A stretch of 11,967 nt of DNA from Acidimicrobiales bacterium (GCA_020631315.1 JAHDHM010000072.1:1-11967), one strand, 5' to 3'; positions 1-6,796 are shown, numbered from the stretch's first letter. Numbers and translations are program-made. The notes: generated from the sequence alone by a model not told the origin.

Positions 1-195
1 GCCGTCGTCGGTGACGAACACCTCGCCGTGCTCGAACGGGTTCTTGGTCCCGGGGTCGACGTTGAGATACGGGTCGAGCTTCTGCATCGTGACCCGCAGG
101 CCACGCGCCTTGAGCAGACGACCGAGCGACGAGGCGGTGATGCCCTTGCCGAGCGAGCTGCTCACACCGCCGGTGACGAAGATGTGCTTGGCCAC
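1..195 (-). CDS. pyrG: CTP synthase, N-terminal 65 residues (runs off the left edge)
   Basis: CTP synthase converts UTP to CTP with ATP and glutamine, the last step of de novo pyrimidine nucleotide synthesis, in the cytoplasm. Only the start of the synthetase domain is here. The sequence shows [18 protein letters not shown] at residues 1-18, which contains the P-loop of the family, then [12 protein letters not shown] at about residues 43-54 and [10 protein letters not shown] at the edge. All are nearly invariant in PyrG. The family usually reads GGVVSSLGKG or GGVASSLGKG, so Ser in the middle is a mild variant. The GTG at 193-195 is chosen because AGGGAGG lies 5 bases upstream and the protein aligns from its usual first residues. 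It is separated by about 310 bases from the upstream operon, so it may have its own promoter. Identification is very secure; the gene continues beyond the window. Confidence 0.96.
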   Translation of the reverse strand, partial: MAKHIFVTGGVSSSLGKGITASSLGRLLKARGLRVTMQKLDPYLNVDPGTKNPFEHGEVFVTDDG

Positions 196-200
196 GAGGC

Positions 201-207
201 CCTCCCT
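201..207 (-). promoter_or_regulatory. Ribosome binding site of pyrG
   Basis: On the minus strand AGGGAGG sits 5 bases before the GTG start at 195. It decides the start codon of pyrG. Confidence 0.75.
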
Positions 208-228
208 GACCAGTGCCGGATCGTCCGT

Positions 229-254
229 ACCGAATCACATTGTTGTGATTCGGT
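229..254 (-). repeat. Perfect 11-bp inverted repeat in the pyrG leader
   Basis: The arms ACCGAATCACA (229-239) and TGTGATTCGGT (244-254) are perfectly complementary around a 4-base spacer. The element is much more AT-rich than its surroundings and lies 34 bases before the pyrG start. As RNA it would make a strong stem-loop in the 5' leader; as DNA it could be a protein-binding site. No U-run follows it on either strand, so a Rho-independent terminator is unlikely. The symmetry is seen directly; its role is not known. Confidence 0.75.
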
Positions 255-278
255 GCCGCGACTTCTGGTCGGGAGTGC

Positions 279-307
279 ACTCTACACCGACGCTGCGACG
301 CCCGAAA
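279..307 (-). promoter_or_regulatory. Possible pyrG promoter
   Basis: On the minus strand TTTCGG (302-307) is followed after 17 bases by TAGAGT (279-284), which fits the TANNNT form of a -10 box. The -35 match is weak. Transcription would start near position 272, placing the 229-254 inverted repeat in the leader. A 10-bp palindrome GAGTGCACTC (273-282) overlaps the -10 and the predicted start point and could be an operator. This is pattern matching only. Confidence 0.3.
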
Positions 308-329
308 CGCGCCTCGCTGCCCTCCACGA

Positions 330-522
330 GGCAGGCCTGGCTGTGCCCATGGGGCAGGCCTGGCTGTGCCTATGGGGCAGACCTGCTGTGCCTATGGGGC
401 AGGCCTGGCTGTGCCCATGGGGCAGGCCTGGCTGTGCCCATGGGGCAGGCCTGCTGTGTCTATGGGGCAGGCCTGGCTGTGCCCATGGGGCAGGCCTGGC
501 TGTGTCTATGGGGCAGGCCTGC
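330..522. repeat. Tandem repeat array, eight copies of a 22-23 bp unit plus a partial ninth
   Basis: Units start at 330, 353, 376, 398, 421, 444, 466 and 489, with a partial copy at 512-522. The 23-base unit begins GGCAGGCCTGG and ends CTGTGCCCATGG. Units 1, 4, 5 and 7 are identical. Unit 2 changes CCCATGG to CCTATGG. Units 3 and 6 lack one G and are 22 long. Units 6 and 8 read GTCTATGG. The copies abut with no spacers, so this is a minisatellite and not CRISPR. The unit contains the palindromes AGGCCT and, in most copies, CCCATGGG. The array overlaps the last codons and stop of the MraY-like gene: the TAG comes from CTA in unit 8 (506-508). Near-identity of non-adjacent units suggests recent expansion or homogenisation. 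Copy number may vary between strains. Confidence 0.93.
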
Positions 523-1345
523 CGAGGCGATCGAACCAGCGCAGAGGGGCGGTGGCGTCGATCACCTTCGAGAACGACACCTTCTCGCTCGCCAGGTTCA
601 GCGCGAACAAGACCACCACGAGCGCCCACAGCGCCGTCGAGCCGAGCTCGGCCGCCGCCCCGAGGCCGAGGAGTCCGCCGACCACGTTGGCACCGGTGTC
701 GCCCTGCATCAGCCGCTCCCGCAGCTCCCACGGGGCCAGCCCCACCGCAGCACCGACGCCGAGCACGCCGATGGCGACGCCGCCGTCGTCACCAGAGCCG
801 GCCACGACCCCAAGCACCAACGCCACGGCTGCCAACACCGCGACCTTGGTGGTGCGCGCCGGCGCCCGGTCGAACAGGTTGGCCAGGTTCGCGGCGAGCG
901 CGACGATCGCACCGTCACGCAGCCAGCCGGCCACTCCCCCGCCGTCGGTCACGATCCCGGCGACCATGAGGGCCAACAGACCGCCCAGCACGGCCTTCAC
1001 CAGACCCGTCGTCACCTTGCCGTTCTTGAGCGCACGCAGATGACCGCCGAAGCCGCCACCTCCGGGCTGGCCGCCCATGTCGTCCAGAAAGCCGAGGACG
1101 CCGAAGCCCGCAGCCGCCTGGAAGCCTGCGAAGGCGACGGCCGCTTCCACGTCGCCGACGGCCAGCAACACCAGCGACCCACCGGCGCCGACCAGGGCCA
1201 CGACGACACCGGCGGTCGCGGGAATCGAGTTGCCACGGAAGTTGGTCCGGCGGAACGCGTCCGCAGACAACGGCACTCGCAGGATCGACCAGCCGAGCGC
1301 GCCGGCGACGACCGCAGCCGCCGCCGTCACCACGATGACGGTCAT
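506..1345 (-). CDS. MraY/WecA-like polytopic membrane protein (glycosyltransferase family 4 type)
   Basis: The 279-residue protein is mostly hydrophobic with multiple membrane segments and looks like a polyprenyl-phosphate N-acetylhexosamine-1-phosphate transferase, the family that loads UDP-sugars onto undecaprenyl phosphate. Family-like motifs are: FRGNSIPATAG (36-46), GFLDDMGG with the Asp pair 88-89, ALKNGKVTTGLVK (105-117), NLANLFDRAPART with Asp159 (153-165) and MQGDTGANVVGG with Asp216 (213-224). The histidine motif near the C-terminus of true MraY/WecA is not seen; instead there is SEKVSFSKVID and a terminal WFDRLGR. The substrate is therefore unknown and catalysis is not assured. The ATG at 1345 overlaps the stop of the glycosyltransferase upstream (ATGA), and no Shine-Dalgarno is visible, so translation is probably coupled. 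The stop codon lies inside the eighth unit of the tandem repeat. Placement after steA-steB suggests a cell-envelope or division role. Confidence 0.8.
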   Translation of the reverse strand: MTVIVVTAAAAVVAGALGWSILRVPLSADAFRRTNFRGNSIPATAGVVVALVGAGGSLVLLAVGDVEAAVAFAGFQAAAGFGVLGFLDDMGGQPGGGGFGGHLRALKNGKVTTGLVKAVLGGLLALMVAGIVTDGGGVAGWLRDGAIVALAANLANLFDRAPARTTKVAVLAAVALVLGVVAGSGDDGGVAIGVLGVGAAVGLAPWELRERLMQGDTGANVVGGLLGLGAAAELGSTALWALVVVLFALNLASEKVSFSKVIDATAPLRWFDRLGRPAP

Positions 1346-2062
1346 CGACGCATCCGGCCGAGCACGCTCGACCCGACGAGGCTCGCCACGCGGCGCCATC
1401 CGATCCGCGCCGCCGCAGCTCGCACGAGATCGACACCCTGACGGGCACGATGGGTGAAGCCGTCGAGCCCTCGTCCGGTGTGGCGGTGATCGAAACTCGT
1501 CGGCACCTCGACGATGCGAGCACCTGCCCGATGCAGATCCACGGTCAGCGCGACCTCGAGCCCGAAGCGGTCCACCGGGCCCAGGTGCTCCCACCACTCA
1601 CGACGGATGGCCCGCTGACCCGACAGCGGCGCATCGACCCGGAGACCGACCGAGGCGTCGATGATCTCCGCAGCGAGGTCACGAACGATCCCGATGCCGC
1701 CACGGCCGTCCGCCGAGGGCAACACGGCGATCGACATGTCGGCCTCGTCGCGCATGATCGGCACGAGCAGGCCAGCGGCCTCGGTCGCCGACGCTCCCGT
1801 GTCGGCGTCGATCAGCAACACGACGTCGGCGTCGGTCACGTGCACACCGGCCGTCACCGCGGCGGCCTTGCCCTGGTTGCGAGCCAGACGAACCACACGG
1901 GCACCGGCTGCCTCGGCGACGGCGGCAGTGGCGTCGGACGAACCGTCGTCCACGACCCTCGCCGACGGGAGCCAACGACTTGAGCGCCTCGACGGTCGCC
2001 CCGACCGTGTCAGCGCGCTCATAGGCCGGGACGACGGCCGCGATGGTCGCTCGATCGCTCAT
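1342..2062 (-). CDS. Family 2 glycosyltransferase (GT-A fold), frameshifted as given
   Basis: This is a GT2 sugar transferase of the type that acts on lipid or polyprenyl-phosphate acceptors at the inner face of the membrane. The N-terminal part, in one frame from ATG 2062, reads ATIAAVVPAYERADTVGATV. The rest, in another frame, reads VVDDGSSDATAAV, then LLIDADTG (the metal-binding DxD motif), APLSGQRAIRREWW and FGLEVALTVD. The frames meet at about 1954-1966. Total length is 3n+1; removing one G from the GGG at 1956-1958 joins them into about 239 residues. That join gives VGEVVDDGSSD, two residues shorter than the usual strand before DDGS, so loss of five bases is equally possible. Both halves are well conserved, which argues for a sequence error or a very recent mutation. 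The start overlaps the steB stop (ATGA) and the end overlaps the next start (ATGA). The sugar and acceptor cannot be told. Confidence 0.82.
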
Positions 2063-3069
2063 GGCGACGGCAGGCGCGAGGTCGCGCTGGCAGACAGGCC
2101 GAGGTGGACGACCGAGTCGTCGTCGGTGACGGCCAGCAGACCGAGCAGACCTTCGAACGTGTCGACCGAGTCGATGGTCGCGACCTGCCGCCGCAGTTCC
2201 GTGTCCGAACGGATCGGACCGACGAACGCGACCGCCGTCGGTTCGCTCGGATCACCCTCGGGCTCGACGGCGACAAAGCGGTTGCCCGCCTCGAGCGCCG
2301 TGCCTCGTTCGAGAAGCGGATACAGCAGCTCGTCGTGGGACAGTGTCGCCTCGGCGCTCGAGATGACGACGAACACGGTGCCCGCGGCGGGCACCTCATC
2401 GAGCGCACCGGTCGAAGCGAACGCCGTGTCGTGACGGATGTAGCCGTCGTCGCGCAAGGCGACGAGCACTCCCGCCAGCTCGGACGTCGCGTCGTCGACG
2501 GACCCTTCGAGGAGCTCGTCGGCGACCTCACCGGCCACGCCACCGAGCACCGAACCGGGGAACTGTGCCTGGGGGAACAGCGCCGACTCGAGACGCACCA
2601 TGACCGCGGGCCGCACCAACGTCTCGTCGTCGTTGATCAGGTCGAACGTGGCGGCCAGATCAGCGCGGTTCTGGGCGACCGACATGTCCAGCCGGTCGGT
2701 CAACCACAGCGTTCCCTCGTAGGTGGCGTCGGTCGCGACGATCATGTCGCGGACCTGTTCCCAGGCCGACGTCGACACGCCGTCGCTCGCGAGGATCATC
2801 ACCGGCGTGTCGCCGAGCCGTCCGACGGCGTTGACCGGCAGCACGGCATCGAGCGCTTCGTCGAGTGCGTTCTCGTTGGCGGTGATCTCGCCCTGCAGCG
2901 ACTGGACCTCGTCACGCAACGCAGCGCGGTCGGCCTCGAGCGTGTCGACGTTGCGGCGCAGCGTGTCGACCACGAACCCGTCGACGAACGACGAACCGAG
3001 CGCTACACCGATGCCGAGCGCGAGGAACACGGCCACGATCGAGACGATGTGATAGCGCAGGTTGATCAT
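2059..3069 (-). CDS. steB: SteB/MctB family protein (annotated copper transporter family; cytokinetic-ring partner of SteA)
   Basis: The 336-residue protein has a short cytoplasmic start (MINLRYH), one membrane helix at about 8-30, then a heptad-like coiled coil at about 35-75 (DTLRRNVDTLEADRAALRDE), and a large extracytoplasmic domain rich in Asp, Glu and Ala. This matches Rv1698/MctB of M. tuberculosis, first reported as an outer membrane channel involved in copper, and SteB of Corynebacterium glutamicum, which works with SteA at the septum to control the peptidoglycan hydrolase RipA. No Cys or Met cluster for copper binding is seen, so the division role fits better. The ATG at 3069 follows the steA stop by 4 bases with no clear Shine-Dalgarno, implying coupled translation. 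Its stop overlaps the glycosyltransferase start. The family call is secure by architecture and neighbours; the exact role is inferred. Confidence 0.88.
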   Translation of the reverse strand: MINLRYHIVSIVAVFLALGIGVALGSSFVDGFVVDTLRRNVDTLEADRAALRDEVQSLQGEITANENALDEALDAVLPVNAVGRLGDTPVMILASDGVSTSAWEQVRDMIVATDATYEGTLWLTDRLDMSVAQNRADLAATFDLINDDETLVRPAVMVRLESALFPQAQFPGSVLGGVAGEVADELLEGSVDDATSELAGVLVALRDDGYIRHDTAFASTGALDEVPAAGTVFVVISSAEATLSHDELLYPLLERGTALEAGNRFVAVEPEGDPSEPTAVAFVGPIRSDTELRRQVATIDSVDTFEGLLGLLAVTDDDSVVHLGLSASATSRLPSP

Positions 3070-3073
3070 CGGA

Positions 3074-4228
3074 TCAGGAGACGTTGAGCCACAGGGTTCG
3101 CAGGACCAGTCGAATCGGTTCGGTCACGAGGGCGATGACGACGATCGTGAACAGCGCCGACAACACCAGGAGCGTGAGGTCACGCTTGCGCACCGTCGTG
3201 CGGTACAAGCGTGACACACCCTTCGCGTCGACCAGGATCGGTGCGACTTTCATGCGGGTCAGGAACGTGGAGGCCATGCCCTCGCGTCCCTTGTCGAGGA
3301 AGTCGACCATCGACGTGTGCGAACCCACCAGCACGATCAGCTCGACGCCCTTTTCGAACGCGAGGCTGAGGGCGACGTCCTCGGACGTGCCGATGGCCTC
3401 GATCGTCGTGTAGTCGAGATCGAGCTTCTCCAGCCGTTCCGCGCCGGGCGCCTCGCCGCCTGGGTAGGCCTGCACCACGAGCTCGGCACCTTTGGTGAGC
3501 GCGTGCTTCGACACCGAGTCGAAGTCACCGAGGATGAGGTCGGGCGTGTAGCCGTTCTCGAGCAGGGCATCGGCACCGCCGTCGACCCCGATGAGCACCG
3601 GACGCAGGTCGCTGATGTACCCGATCCGACGCAGGGCCTCGAGGTCTTCCCTGTAGTCCAGCCCGCGGACCACGACCAGCGCCTGCCGCTGGAACATGTC
3701 GGTGCGCAGCTCGGGGATGACGAGACGTTCGGTGACGAGCTCGGGTTCCTCGGCGATGTACTCGAGCGTGTTCGCCGCGAACCCGGCGAGCTGATCGTTG
3801 ACCGCGATCTTGGCCTGCTCGTAGCGGGTCTCGAGCGTGGTCCGCTCGAGTCGTACGCCCCGGCCGTGCAGCTTGCCGTCGACGTAGAGCGCATCGCCCT
3901 CGATGGTGACCATCGAGCCCTCGTCGATGGCCGACAGCGTCTCGACACCGACCTCGTCCAGCAGCGGGATCCCGGCTCCGGTGATGATCAGCGCGCCCAG
4001 GTTCGGGTAGCGACCCGTCATCGAGGAGTTCGCGTTGACGACGCCCTTGATCCCCCGGGCGACGAGACCCTCGGCAGCGACCCGGTCGATGTCCTGGTGG
4101 TAGACGAGCGCGATCTCGCCCTCGTGGAGGCGCGGGATCAGGCTCTTGGTGCGACGGTCTCCCCGAGCGCGGCCCGACGTGACGTTCGGAGCCTCGACCG
4201 GCCCGTTACGGCGTCGGGTCAACCTCAC
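3074..4228 (-). CDS. steA: Cytokinetic-ring protein SteA (thiamin pyrophosphokinase-like fold, C-terminal membrane anchor)
   Basis: The 384-residue protein matches the SteA family (Rv1697-like). The N-terminal half holds GIKGVVNANSSMTGRYPNLGA (59-79) and a small domain around GDALYVDGKLHGRGV (111-125). The middle carries a thiamin pyrophosphokinase-like core with GVDGGADALL (214-223) and PDLILGDFDSVS (229-240). A hydrophobic segment at about 350-377 (LTLLVLSALFTIVVIALV) near the C-terminus anchors it to the membrane. In Corynebacterium SteA localises to the division ring and partners SteB; it is not thought to make thiamin diphosphate. The GTG at 4228 overlaps the recN stop as GTGA. No good Shine-Dalgarno lies before it, so it is probably translated by coupling with recN. 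steB follows after 4 bases. Length is normal for the family. Confidence 0.93.
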   Translation of the reverse strand: MRLTRRRNGPVEAPNVTSGRARGDRRTKSLIPRLHEGEIALVYHQDIDRVAAEGLVARGIKGVVNANSSMTGRYPNLGALIITGAGIPLLDEVGVETLSAIDEGSMVTIEGDALYVDGKLHGRGVRLERTTLETRYEQAKIAVNDQLAGFAANTLEYIAEEPELVTERLVIPELRTDMFQRQALVVVRGLDYREDLEALRRIGYISDLRPVLIGVDGGADALLENGYTPDLILGDFDSVSKHALTKGAELVVQAYPGGEAPGAERLEKLDLDYTTIEAIGTSEDVALSLAFEKGVELIVLVGSHTSMVDFLDKGREGMASTFLTRMKVAPILVDAKGVSRLYRTTVRKRDLTLLVLSALFTIVVIALVTEPIRLVLRTLWLNVS

Positions 4229-5829
4229 TGGGTGTCCCGACTCCGTCGGACCTCGTCACCGACGGCGAGCAGCTCAGCCGCGTGCTCCTGGCCTGCCGCC
4301 GAATCCGGGCGGCCGGCGAGCATGCGTGCGAGTTCGACGATCCGCTCGTCGCCGCGCACGGGCGCGATCGAGCTCTGGACGCCGGTCCCGTCGTCGGTCT
4401 TGGTCACCACGAGTTGTTCGTCGGCAAAAGCAGCCACCTGCGGAAGGTGTGTGACCACGACGACCTGATGCAGACCGCCGAGGCGGGCCAACGATTCGCC
4501 CACGGCGATCGCAGCCTCGCCACCGATGCCTGCGTCGACCTCGTCGAACACGAGGGTCTCGGGCCCGGCCGTCAGCACACGGCGCAATGCGAGCATGACT
4601 CGTGCCAGCTCACCGCCGGACGCCACCTTGCCGAGCGGCAGCGGCGCGGCACCGGAGTTGGCGGCGAACATGAACTCGACGTCGTCACCCGGGTCGTCGC
4701 CACGAACCTCGACATGCAGCCGTGCTCGCGGCATGGCGAGTTCGGGGAGCAGCTCGCCGACCGCCTCGGCCAGCGGACCGGCAGCGGCTCGGCGCGCTTC
4801 GGCGACGGCCTTCGCCTCGTGCGCGACCTGCCGGCGAGCGTCGTCGGCCTCGACCTCGAGCTCGGCTGCGAGCTCGTCGTGACGCTGGAGCTGATCCAAC
4901 CGGCGTTGTGCGTCGGCGCCGAACGCGATCACGTCGTCGAGCCGATCGCCGTACTTGCGGACCAGGTCCTTCAGCAGCTGACGGCGCTGACGCAGGTGTT
5001 CGAGCCGTCCAGGGTCGTCCTCGATGTCGTCGGCGACGGCTCGGACCTCGGCGCCGAGATCCTCCAGCTCGCCCTGCACCGCGCGCAACCGGACGACGAG
5101 CGGCTCGAAGGGGCGGCGCCCGGTCACCGCGGCCAACGCCGAGCCGACCGCGTCGAGTGCGCCAGCGTCGTCGAGCAGCGCCGCCTTGGCAGCGGCAGCA
5201 GCCTCGAGGTGCGCTTGCGCGTTGGCGAGCACGTCCTCTTCGGCTTCGAGCCGCACGTCCTCGTCAGGGCCGTCGATCGCTGCGTCGGTGATCTCCGCGA
5301 CCTGATAGGTCAGCAGGTCGACCTCGTGTGCACGGGCCCGAGCGTCGCCGCCGAGTTCACCAAGGCGACCGAGCACGTCGTCGAGCGCGGCCCGCGCGGC
5401 CCGCAGCGGTTCCAGGTCGACACCGCCCGACTGGTCGAGCGAGCGGCGCTGGACCGCCGGTGAGAGCAGTGACTGATGTGCGTGTTGGCCGTGGAGGTCG
5501 ACGATCCGGCGACCGACGTCGCCGAGTGCCGCGGCGTTCGCCATGCGTCCGTCGATGTAGGCGCGGCTGCGTCCCTCCGCCGGGATGATGCGGCTGACGA
5601 TGAGCTCCTCGTCGTCGCCGACCACGAACCGGCCTTCGACCACGGCTTCGCGAGCGCCGGCCCTCACCAGCGACGGGTCGGTCCGGCCGCCTGTGAGTAG
5701 CTGGATCGCCTGGACCACGAGCGTCTTGCCGGCACCCGTCTCACCCGTCACCGCAGTCATGCCGGGGCCGAGCACGAGGCGGAGCTCCTCGATGACGCCC
5801 AGATCGCGGACGGACAGCTCAGCCAACAT
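4225..5829 (-). CDS. recN: DNA repair protein RecN
   Basis: RecN is an SMC-like ATPase that acts early at DNA double-strand breaks in the cytoplasm and nucleoid. The 534-residue protein starts with MLAELSVRDLGVIEELRL and has the Walker A motif GETGAGKT (29-36), DLHGQHAHQSLL (111-122), a long Ala/Glu/Arg-rich coiled-coil region from about 135 to 350 with the turn near 230-290, then the ABC signature KVASGGELARVMLAL (401-415), Walker B TLVFDEVDAGIGG (425-437) and the switch histidine in VVVVTHLPQVAAFAD (456-470). It is slightly shorter than many RecN proteins (about 550-590), mainly in the coiled coil. The ATG at 5829 is supported by GAGGAGG 6 bases upstream. The start overlaps the nadK end by 11 bases and the stop overlaps the steA start by 4. 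Confidence 0.97.
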   Translation of the reverse strand: MLAELSVRDLGVIEELRLVLGPGMTAVTGETGAGKTLVVQAIQLLTGGRTDPSLVRAGAREAVVEGRFVVGDDEELIVSRIIPAEGRSRAYIDGRMANAAALGDVGRRIVDLHGQHAHQSLLSPAVQRRSLDQSGGVDLEPLRAARAALDDVLGRLGELGGDARARAHEVDLLTYQVAEITDAAIDGPDEDVRLEAEEDVLANAQAHLEAAAAAKAALLDDAGALDAVGSALAAVTGRRPFEPLVVRLRAVQGELEDLGAEVRAVADDIEDDPGRLEHLRQRRQLLKDLVRKYGDRLDDVIAFGADAQRRLDQLQRHDELAAELEVEADDARRQVAHEAKAVAEARRAAAGPLAEAVGELLPELAMPRARLHVEVRGDDPGDDVEFMFAANSGAAPLPLGKVASGGELARVMLALRRVLTAGPETLVFDEVDAGIGGEAAIAVGESLARLGGLHQVVVVTHLPQVAAFADEQLVVTKTDDGTGVQSSIAPVRGDERIVELARMLAGRPDSAAGQEHAAELLAVGDEVRRSRDTQ

Positions 5830-6784
5830 TGTCGTCCTCCTCTCCGGTGTCGTGTCGGTCTTCGGTGTCGTGTGGGGTCGCCATCGGCTCGAGGCCGCTC
5901 AGGTTCGCCGGCAGCCCGAACTTGGTCCGCAGCACGTCGTGGAAGCGACGGGTACCGGTTCGTACCAGCAGCGTGGACTGCTCGGCGGCGGTCGCGACGA
6001 CGGTATCGCCCTCGGACAGGTGCGCCTCGGCGACCCCGTCGACGGACAAGGTCGCCGGGCGCTCCGAGGCGACCGTGATGCGCACCGCGGTCGACGGGTT
6101 CAACACCAGCGATCGGTCGAACAGGGTGTGCGGACTCACCGGGGTGAACAGGACCGCTCGGTGGGTGGGCTCGACGATCGGGCCGCGGGCCGACATCGAG
6201 TACGCGGTCGAGCCGGTCGGTGTCGCCACGATCAGACCGTCGGCGGAGTACTGCATGAACGGATGCCCGTCGAAGTCGACGGCGAGATGCACCGTGTGGC
6301 CCTGCTCTCGTTTCTCGACCACCCCTTCGTTGAGCGCGGTCCACGGGCCGTCGACCGAGCCGTCGGCACGGACGACCTCGAGACGGATCCTCATCCGTTC
6401 CTCGAGCTCGGCATCGCCGGACAAGACGTCCGCGACCGCATCGGCCGCCTGGTCGATCTCGACCTCGGTGAGGTAGCCGAGCCGGCCACAGTTCACCCCG
6501 AGCACCGGCGTCGGGCTCCCGGCGACGAGTGCCGTGGTGTGCAGCATCGTGCCGTCTCCGCCGATGCTCACGGCCAGGTCGACACCGTCGACCGGTGCGG
6601 TCAACGACTCGGCGACGTCCACACCGTCGACGGTGGCGACGGCGGCGCGTTCGGCGTCGGCGCGGCTCATGACGACCCGATGGGCATCGGCGACGGCGAG
6701 GTCGGTCAGGCGACGAGCGAGTTCGTTGGCGGCATCGGCCGCTTCGTCACGTTCTGGATGGACGACGATCAGGACGGTGGCCAT
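5819..6784 (-). CDS. nadK: NAD kinase
   Basis: NAD kinase phosphorylates NAD to NADP in the cytoplasm and sets the NADPH supply. The 321-residue protein carries the key motifs in order: SIGGDGTML (73-81, catalytic Asp77), GVNCGRLGYLTEV (96-108), ALNEGVVEK (150-158, NAD-binding Asn-Glu pair), TPTGSTAYS (188-196) and LSVDG (246-250). After TAYS the sequence is MSARGPIV where most family members have SAGGPI, so one Gly is Arg. A charged tail from about 298 (METs, Asp, Glu, His) extends past the usual end and overlaps the recN start. ATG 6784 is chosen for its strong Shine-Dalgarno GAGGAGG 5 bases away and because MATVLIVVHPERDEA is the normal family start. It follows tlyA by 10 bases in the conserved tlyA-nadK-recN order. 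Confidence 0.96.
   Translation of the reverse strand: MATVLIVVHPERDEAADAANELARRLTDLAVADAHRVVMSRADAERAAVATVDGVDVAESLTAPVDGVDLAVSIGGDGTMLHTTALVAGSPTPVLGVNCGRLGYLTEVEIDQAADAVADVLSGDAELEERMRIRLEVVRADGSVDGPWTALNEGVVEKREQGHTVHLAVDFDGHPFMQYSADGLIVATPTGSTAYSMSARGPIVEPTHRAVLFTPVSPHTLFDRSLVLNPSTAVRITVASERPATLSVDGVAEAHLSEGDTVVATAAEQSTLLVRTGTRRFHDVLRTKFGLPANLSGLEPMATPHDTEDRHDTGEEDDNVG
5836..5842 (-). promoter_or_regulatory. Ribosome binding site of recN
   Basis: GAGGAGG on the minus strand, 6 bases before the recN ATG, lies inside the last codons of nadK. The acidic end of NadK (GEEDDN) is partly dictated by this overlap. Confidence 0.75.
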
Positions 6785-6789
6785 GACGA

Positions 6790-6796
6790 CCTCCTC
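6790..6796 (-). promoter_or_regulatory. Ribosome binding site of nadK
   Basis: GAGGAGG on the minus strand, 5 bases before the nadK ATG, overlaps the tlyA stop codon (TGA immediately followed by GGAGG). This arrangement favours reinitiation after tlyA. Confidence 0.8.

Larger units (their letters stand above)
196..505. other. Intergenic region between the MraY-like gene and pyrG
   Basis: About 310 bases carry no convincing gene. They contain most of the tandem repeat array, a possible promoter, the 11-bp inverted repeat and the pyrG ribosome binding site. Open frames that cross the repeats on either strand are low-complexity translations of the repeat unit and resemble no family. No classical terminator is seen for the upstream operon. 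Confidence 0.8.

Noticed and set aside
229..254. CRP/cAMP-type binding site
   Set aside because: The half-sites TCACA and TGTGA are present but in the reverse order and with a 4-base spacer, unlike TGTGA-N6-TCACA.
229..254. Rho-independent terminator or transposon end
   Set aside because: No U-run follows the stem on either strand, and no transposase or second copy of the inverted repeat is present in the window.
330..522. CRISPR-like array
   Set aside because: Units abut directly with no unique spacers and are themselves near-identical; no cas genes are in the window. It is a tandem minisatellite.
11..1441. Long open frames on the plus strand across the repeats and the two glycosyltransferase genes
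   Set aside because: They translate the repeat and the antisense of clear minus-strand genes into Arg/Pro/His-rich sequence with no family features. High GC creates such shadows.
3074..4228. Thiamin pyrophosphokinase
   Set aside because: The GVDGGAD and GDFDS motifs resemble that fold, but length, N-terminal domains, C-terminal anchor and the steB neighbour fit SteA.
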